A stretch of 24,894 bases of DNA from Apostichopus parvimensis. Lineage: Eukaryota > Echinodermata > Holothuroidea > Aspidochirotida > Stichopodidae. Positions 19,613 to 24,894 of this stretch are shown here, one piece after another; the stretch's first letter is position 1; each line of letters opens with the position of its first letter. The position numbers and the translations under genes are program-made. The notes under the pieces were generated by a model, which searched no databases, was not told the origin of the DNA, and worked only from the letters and a program-made list of their open reading frames with translations. The stretch lies in contig KN882834.1 of assembly GCA_000934455.1 (NCBI GenBank), positions 42,619 through 67,512 on the forward strand, given 5' to 3'.

Positions 19613-22600
19613 TTCTATGCCTACTGATTCAGAGCGTTGCCAGTATCAAAGTTTGCCAGTATCAAAGATAGAGAGAGACATAGGGATGGGGTGGGGGGGG
19701 GGGTGGGAATATTTGCGGTTTTGCGCTGCTGTATAGTCCTTGTCCATTCCTCTATAATGTTCATCTCAGTGTTTCATGAATATTTCTTCAGTAGCTGAGC
19801 TACCGTATTTACTTTCTAAGCGTATCTGTCTTTCTGTGGACCCCGATGAGTCCCTGTAACTTATTAAAAGTGTTATGCTTGGTATACTCTCTTTATGTTT
19901 CGATCAAAGGGAAAAACTTCAAATTAATCGAAGATTTGATTTCAGTTGTTTGGTCAGTTCGGAATATACATAATCAACGAGTCTCTTAATTTCGTTTTCT
20001 TGCTAGTATGAAGCTATCTGCGTAATATGCAAAATCGGTTCGAATGATCCATTAAATAACGGACATTGAACGCAGTATTCAGTTAAAAGGGCGTGGGTTG
20101 TGCTTAGCATGTATGTACCGTATAACATACCGTGGCTAAACGTATTTGGGGAGAAGGGTGGGCAGCGGGTTAGCGACGATGTAAATATACTTGACGAGTA
20201 AAGCTTATGGATAAGGCATAGGGGTCAGTTTTGTTGATGGGACAGGGAGGGGAGGTGAGGAAGATGACAAAATTAAGATATAACGTTATAAGGCTGAAGT
20301 GGGTACGACTGTCCAATTAATCATTGGTCCGATAAAAATATTCGTGTGGTTGTGACGGTGGTTGTATATGTGGGGGGGGGGTAGAATCAGTTGTCTCGAA
20401 CCGCCATGTCCTACGCCCGTGTAGACCTAGGTTGTGCACATTATTGTAGTGTTAATGAAAGCAGTGGAAGCATTGCTCATGTAAGTCCAATCTACATTGA
20501 ATTGCAACTGGAGAGCAAGGAGGGGGGTATTTATTTATTTCCTGTTTCAGCAAATGGTATAGGTAAGCTGCATTCATATAGAGACTCGAAAATTAGTTCT
20601 GTAATATGCTTGTAATGATAAAAACATATAGCTTTGAACATAGATATTGCTGTTGAAATTTAAAAGTTGTAAATGGGACTTTTTTTCAGAAAGGTAAAGT
20701 AATAAGTTCTTTCAATAAACAAAGAAAATTTATCATGGTTTATTTTGTTGTATTTCTGAAAATTGGCAAATGACAACGTGCGCAACAATCATGATCACAT
20801 AACATCATCACTTCTATATTACGTAATCGTGTTAAAGGAGTATATCTTATGAAAGAAGAACATTATATACTGACACATACAAATTAGTCATGCGAAGCCA
20901 TTTGTTAGCCATGATATAGCATGAAGAACATTCGATGAATTCATTTCTGTTTAGTCATTCGTTCGTCATGCTTGCTAAAGTTCGGTCATAACACAGACGT
21001 TGCACTTCATATATTAACGGAGATCTCTCGCGTGGACCGCACCTGATTCCCTATACGCCTCATAATCCCAAAGGCGCCGAGAGCCAGTTCGGGCCCCGGG
21101 GACATTATGTCACCGATCCTACGTTTGCAAGCTTAATGTTTCCTTTTCAATTACGCTATTCTTTGCTCCATATCTTCCCGGTCCCCTAATTGACTCCCCG
21201 AGTCACAAGTCCCCCGATACTTCCTCTAATCTGGCCTACCTACCCCCCCCCCCCACCACTTCGTCAGACAGCGTCTGACCGACGAGGTGCTTACCTAGGT
21301 TATTACGTCGGGAGGGCGATGTCGCTAGCCGCAATAATTCACGCCCTTTCAGTTAAAGTGTCGCGGTGTAATTCAGTGTTTGGCAAAGCCGCATACCTAC
21401 TTGCGTATTATAACCAAGAACGTTATCAAAAGATGGCGCTATTACAAAATGGAAGCTTTGCCGAGTTTATTTTAGCAAAAACAATTCTACCTTCTTTCAA
21501 CAACATGAAATAATAAGATAGAAAAGTTATGAACTTTGTCATAGTTTTATTTCTACACTTTCCCGTGATACTTTACACCAGAAAACGATCGTGATTTACA
21601 TGCTTAGTGATCATTTTACTCCTTAGCTAGAGTAATAATGTTTTGCAGATAATCTCCTTTGGTACTCAGAAAGACAATTAATGGAGTATGGTGACCATAT
21701 TCAGTTATAAATTCTAGACATTAGTCAACTTTCTCGATGACATTTATCAATGGTAGAACAGTTTATTATTTGAAGCTCTTTTGGACTAAAATCAATTTTC
21801 CTGTGACAAAAAATATGAAAGAATTATACTTTAGACAACCAAAAAGAAAAAGGAATCTATGATGTTTACCCTGCCCTTTAGCTGCTTTTGGCTCTAGTTT
21901 GTATGGGCCCACCATATTAAGATATTTTTCAGAGGTATATATAGTGACTCAATGTGAACATCTATATCCAACCACAATAGCCAAAAACCGAGTGTCTCGA
22001 GATATGAGTTGGTTAAAAGTGTTCATGTCCGAGTGTCTGAAATGGAAGTGTTCACCAGGCAGGATAAACATGTCATGGATACTTCAAATAACTTATGAAA
22101 TATGAAAAATAATTTTCTAAGCCTTCTGCTGGTAAACTGACTGGCCTCAAATCCAACAATTAATTATAGTCTAGCCTAATGACATTCTACCGATTCACAC
22201 AAAAAGCACCAAATCATTTCTTGGTGCTGATCCCCTTAATAATATTTGGCGGATACCAGCAGATAACCAAGCCCTGTGTTTCCTGTGAATGGAATTAGTA
22301 CAATCAAAAGTTTAAATAGGAGACCAGATGATTCGCCATCAATTTCATTTGCATATCAGTGAAGGCTTGGTGGCATTTGAATAGTTCTTACAGTGTGCTC
22401 TTGTGAATGGTGATAGGAATACAAAGCTCTGCACTACTATAATACAATAGAAAAGGGAAGATAAAACAATATAAACTCTATGAAGGTCAGAGGTCGCAGA
22501 TAACAAACATTAGTACAATTTTTCTTCCTGTACTAAATAACAGAGATTGCCACAACACTTTTTTCGCTATTAAAATGATTGGTTGAGTTTGCAATATCTG

Positions 22601-23157
22601 TTTCTCTTGCCTTGAAATAACACCGGAATAGAAAAAAAACATATTTGTTCATTTGTCTTATTAATGTAACAACAGACCTGTGTGATTTGGATGGTTTTTT
22701 CAAAATAAGAGTTTGTTTTAACCAGCCAACTGCCTTATAGTCCAGTTTATAGTCCAGTTGACTGGTTGAATAGTTTTGTATTCTGAGAAAGTGCGAGGGG
22801 TCATATTCATACATAAAGCATTACTGAAGATTAAAAGCATTTGGACAATATTTTCTGGCAATTAATAACAAACAAAACAACACAAAATACAATGTTTAAC
22901 ATTGTCTGCTGTTTTCTCCATTAAATTTGAAATGAAAATTATGTTGACAGGCTACTGGACAGAACTTTCTTTAATAAGGCTTTGTTACTGGAAATTTAGT
23001 AACCCACAAAGCTGCTGGACATTTTAACCTGACCGTTGCAAGTAACCTTCAGAAGTCAGCAAAATATTGACACAAATGACTTGAGAAAGGTTTGCACATT
23101 TCCTCACAAAGCAGTTTTACATAAAAGATAAGTCAATATTTGTATGACTCAATTAAG
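19613..23157. other. Intergenic stretch between the two convergent genes
   Basis: No supported gene. It contains a 15-bp direct repeat TTGCCAGTATCAAAG at 19637-19651 and 19653-19667, G-runs at 19686-19707 and 20372-20381, a relatively GC-rich segment about 21,020-21,370 with a perfect hairpin GTCAGAC-AGC-GTCTGAC at 21263-21279 and C12 at 21243-21254, a hairpin AGCACCAA/TTGGTGCT at 22205-22228, and a 12-bp tandem duplication TTATAGTCCAGT at 22735-22758 inside a 13-bp inverted repeat (22720-22732 and 22755-22767). Open frames at 20391-20615, 21190-21513, 21899-22105 (plus) and 22533-22814 (minus) have no recognisable domain and no clear splice support. Confidence 0.5.
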
Positions 23158-23277
23158 ACTTCCCTCATCAGGGTCCCAAGGTGCCCATGAAATGGTACAT
23201 ACTTCCCTTATCAGGGACCCAAGGTGCCCGTGAAATGGTACATACTTCCCTTATCAGGGACCCAAGGTGCCCTTGAA
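23158..23277. repeat. 43-bp tandem repeat, 2.8 copies
   Basis: Copies start at 23158, 23201 and 23244, each opening with ACTTCCCT and containing CAAGGTGCCC and GAAATGGTACAT; the last copy stops within the GAA. Copies 2 and 3 are almost identical. Copy 1 differs at a few positions. Each unit includes a small hairpin core (TCCCT-TATC-AGGGA in copies 2 and 3). The array lies about 350 bp beyond the predicted MANF poly(A) site, or within the MANF 3' UTR if that UTR is longer than predicted. Confidence 0.9.
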
Positions 23278-23622
23278 TGTTGAATTGAAATGTTATAATA
23301 AGTGAGATGAGAATGCTACCCGGGATCAGCATTCACTTTTGCTTCTAATCTCCACAGGCCACTATAAGAAGTGAACCAGTTGCATCCTGAATTCAATGGC
23401 CAATCTCCATCTGGTCCTTCATCATGACTGCCACAAACTGTAGCACAAACCCATACCTTTAAAGAATACACATTTCTTAGTAACCACTCATAGCAAGCAT
23501 TCTATATCATCTCGAATGACTCAAAATTGATCAACCCACTACTTTCCTTTTCCTGTGCAAGAGAGCAGAATTTACAAGCTTAAACATATATCTTTCAAAA
23601 AACAAAACATTTTTGTCCCTCT
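23278..23622. other. Stretch between the tandem repeat and the MANF poly(A) signal
   Basis: No gene seen. It contains an imperfect foldback GAATGCT/AGCATTC at 23311-23334. It may belong to a longer MANF 3' UTR isoform. Confidence 0.4.
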
Positions 23623-23628
23623 TTTATT
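23623..23628 (-). terminator. Candidate poly(A) signal AATAAA for MANF
   Basis: TTTATT on the plus strand reads AATAAA on the minus strand, about 210 bases after the MANF stop codon. It is the first exact AATAAA downstream of the stop. A minus-strand ATTAAA at 23632-23637 lies beside it. Confidence 0.5.
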
Positions 23629-23838
23629 ACTTTTAATATCATAACAAAAGTGAAGACTGCATTATAAAACCATAGTCCAACGGTGCCAGGTTTGTTACTG
23701 CATTTATAGCATCACCTGAAAATAAGTACACCTTGTCGGCACATTCTTGAGACGTTGTTACAAACACAAGTTGGGGGAACCAAAACCCAGGTTCCAATAC
23801 CTTAAAACAAAAGACACAAAGCTATAGGAACAGTTAAA

Positions 23839-24008
23839 TTATAACTCTTTCTTTGGGGCGTGCTTCGGTCTTAATTCGTTTATTCTATCGATGAAATCTG
23901 TCTTCTCCGAGCAGGCCCGACAAGTCTCTCCCCAGTCATTCAGAATCTTCTTCAAGTCCTTCACTTTGAGTTTCTTCAGATCTACAGAGTCCAAGTCAAT
24001 TTGCTTTT
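23839..24008 (-). CDS. MANF: MANF/CDNF, last coding exon (C-terminal SAP-like domain, ER-retention tail)
   Basis: Mesencephalic astrocyte-derived neurotrophic factor is a small ER-lumenal and secreted protein that supports cells under ER stress and binds the chaperone BiP/GRP78. This exon supplies 56 residues plus stop after one base from the preceding exon. It carries the family's C-terminal domain: [20 protein letters not shown], then [16 protein letters not shown] with the CxxC (CRAC) disulfide characteristic of MANF/CDNF, then [10 protein letters not shown] and a final KKEL, a KDEL-type ER retrieval signal. The acceptor on the minus strand is a T-rich tract ending CATTCAG, so the exon starts at 24008 in phase 1, restoring Y-E-K-Q-I-D-L across the junction. 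The CRAC sequence is CDNF-like and the rest MANF-like. Invertebrates generally have a single orthologue of the vertebrate pair, so the symbol denotes that orthologue. It is convergent with the long-exon gene. Confidence 0.95.
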
Positions 24009-24673
24009 CTGAATGACGAAACAAAACATTAAAGAATTAGTAGACAATGTTGCCAAAAATAAACTCATTCCTCACTCCAACATTGAGGAGAACTGCAAGA
24101 GAAATTGTCTTTCAAAAATGCCGATTAAACATTAAGAAAAGCCTGCGCATGGTAGGATTTGATGTGAGTCAACTAACATCCATATTTTTATTGAATATAA
24201 TCATATGCAATCCCTATCACATTGGAACATCAGATCAGAGAAAAAATGAAATGCCAAATCCTACATAACTATAAGTCCAGTTTTGTAACATGCTTCCCCT
24301 CTGTACTTTGTTACAGCAGCTTTTATAGCTGACTTAGTTGGCAAGTATTTCCAAATTTAAAATCAGTGCTAATGATTAACACTAGTACAGTATAAGGAAG
24401 GGTCTTGCATAATGAACTGACTCAAATAATTATTTCTCAGCTCTAATTTTCAATTCATGCAGATATCTCTAGGATGTCCTAGAGTGATAAGTTCCAATTC
24501 TGAGAAAGTACCCTGTAATATGAGACAAATTGCCAGATATTTGGTAACCAATTTTAGAAGCAGCTGCTCTAATCTTAATAAACCGGGACCTCATTGTTTC
24601 CTGTTTTCTTACATTTAATAGTATCGTGCCAGTTTGGACGTCTAGAAGAAGTCTCACTGTAGAGTCAACTCAC
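24009..24673 (-). other. MANF intron (665 bp, phase 1)
   Basis: On the minus strand it begins GTGAGT directly after TATG and ends TTCAG before AAAAGCAA, a canonical GT-AG pair. Joining the exons gives a continuous family-like sequence (ICELKYEKQIDL). Open frames inside it on either strand show no protein features. Confidence 0.9.
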
Positions 24674-24815
24674 CATACTTAAGTTCACAAATCTGAGAAT
24701 CCTTTTTCTGCAGCTTTTCGCACACTTTATCTGCTGGAGTGAAGTAGGTTAGAGGCTTAGCGAGATCTCCTAGAGTACCGGTAGCTGCATCTGCTGTTCC
24801 ACCGATATAGTAACA
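24674..24815 (-). CDS. MANF: MANF/CDNF, internal coding exon (part of saposin-like N-terminal domain)
   Basis: 142 bases coding [20 protein letters not shown], then [18 protein letters not shown] and DSQICELKY, ending one base into the next codon. This is the second half of the saposin-like lipid-binding domain of MANF. The C-Y-Y-I-G start, the [17 protein letters not shown] run and the spaced cysteines are family signatures. The minus-strand acceptor is CTCCCATTCAG at 24816, giving a phase-0 start at the Cys codon; the donor is the GTGAGT at 24673-24668. The Met-containing open frame upstream of 24815 is intronic. Exons for the signal peptide and the first part of the domain lie beyond the right edge, so the gene is partial here. 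Confidence 0.95.
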
Positions 24816-24894
24816 CTGAATGGGAGACAAAAGAAAAGTCAGCGACAAACTTTAATTGAGTAACAGCAGAAGGTGTCAAAAACATATTGAAAAA
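24816..24894 (-). other. Start of the next upstream MANF intron, cut by the window edge
   Basis: The minus strand carries a pyrimidine-rich stretch (GACTTTTCTTTTGTCTCCC) ending in ATTCAG, a good 3' splice site for the exon that starts at 24815. Confidence 0.8.

Noticed and set aside
20030-20055. GGTTCGAATGATCC resembling a tRNA B box
   Set aside because: The spacing within the box is wrong and no acceptor or anticodon stems are found.
21190-21513. 107-codon plus frame over the GC-richer segment
   Set aside because: The frame begins in a proline run from the C12 tract and has no recognisable domain; the opposite strand is interrupted by stops.
23158-23277. CRISPR-like array
   Set aside because: The repeats are directly adjacent with no unique spacers, there are fewer than three full copies, and the context is an animal genome.

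Overview
The window is nuclear DNA from an animal. The evidence is two genes with metazoan architecture (GT-AG introns, coding exons bounded by splice sites rather than by their own start codons), long AT-rich non-coding stretches, non-autonomous DNA transposons, a truncated LINE and many poly-G/poly-C tracts. One gene, on the minus strand at the right edge, is recognisable: MANF/CDNF, a secreted and ER-resident neurotrophic factor found in animals. A marine invertebrate deuterostome (echinoderm-like) would fit the frequent TAGGCCTA words and G-tracts, but this is only an impression; nothing seen here fixes the phylum.

Layout. 1-15,687: no confirmed exon, most simply intron and/or upstream sequence of the large plus-strand gene. 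It holds a palindromic cluster of 18-bp repeats (871-1095), a TATA/CRE/YY1 motif cluster (3,754-4,557), a 405-bp MITE with near-perfect terminal inverted repeats and TAA target duplications (10,523-10,927), the 3' end of a LINE on the minus strand with a trinucleotide tail (12,372-12,533), and G-rich tracts. 15,688-18,090: one long terminal coding exon, 800 codons plus stop, of a gene I do not recognise. It encodes an acidic, His-rich, then Gln/Pro/Thr-rich and probably disordered protein ending in four 11-residue repeats. 18,091-~18,545: its 3' UTR. ~18,545-23,600: intergenic, with a 237-bp hAT-type MITE (19,368-19,604) and a 43-bp tandem repeat (23,158-23,277). 23,600-24,894: the last two coding exons of MANF, minus strand.

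The two genes are convergent (tail to tail), with about 5 kb between their predicted poly(A) sites. Nothing suggests that they act in one pathway. MANF acts in the ER lumen and secretory pathway. The large protein shows no signal peptide or membrane segment in the part visible here.

I found no confident rRNA, tRNA, CRISPR or intact transposase gene. The most useful leads are the unidentified 800-residue exon, the two well-delimited MITEs, the 18-bp palindromic repeat cluster, and several possible upstream exons and promoters of the large gene that transcript data could settle.
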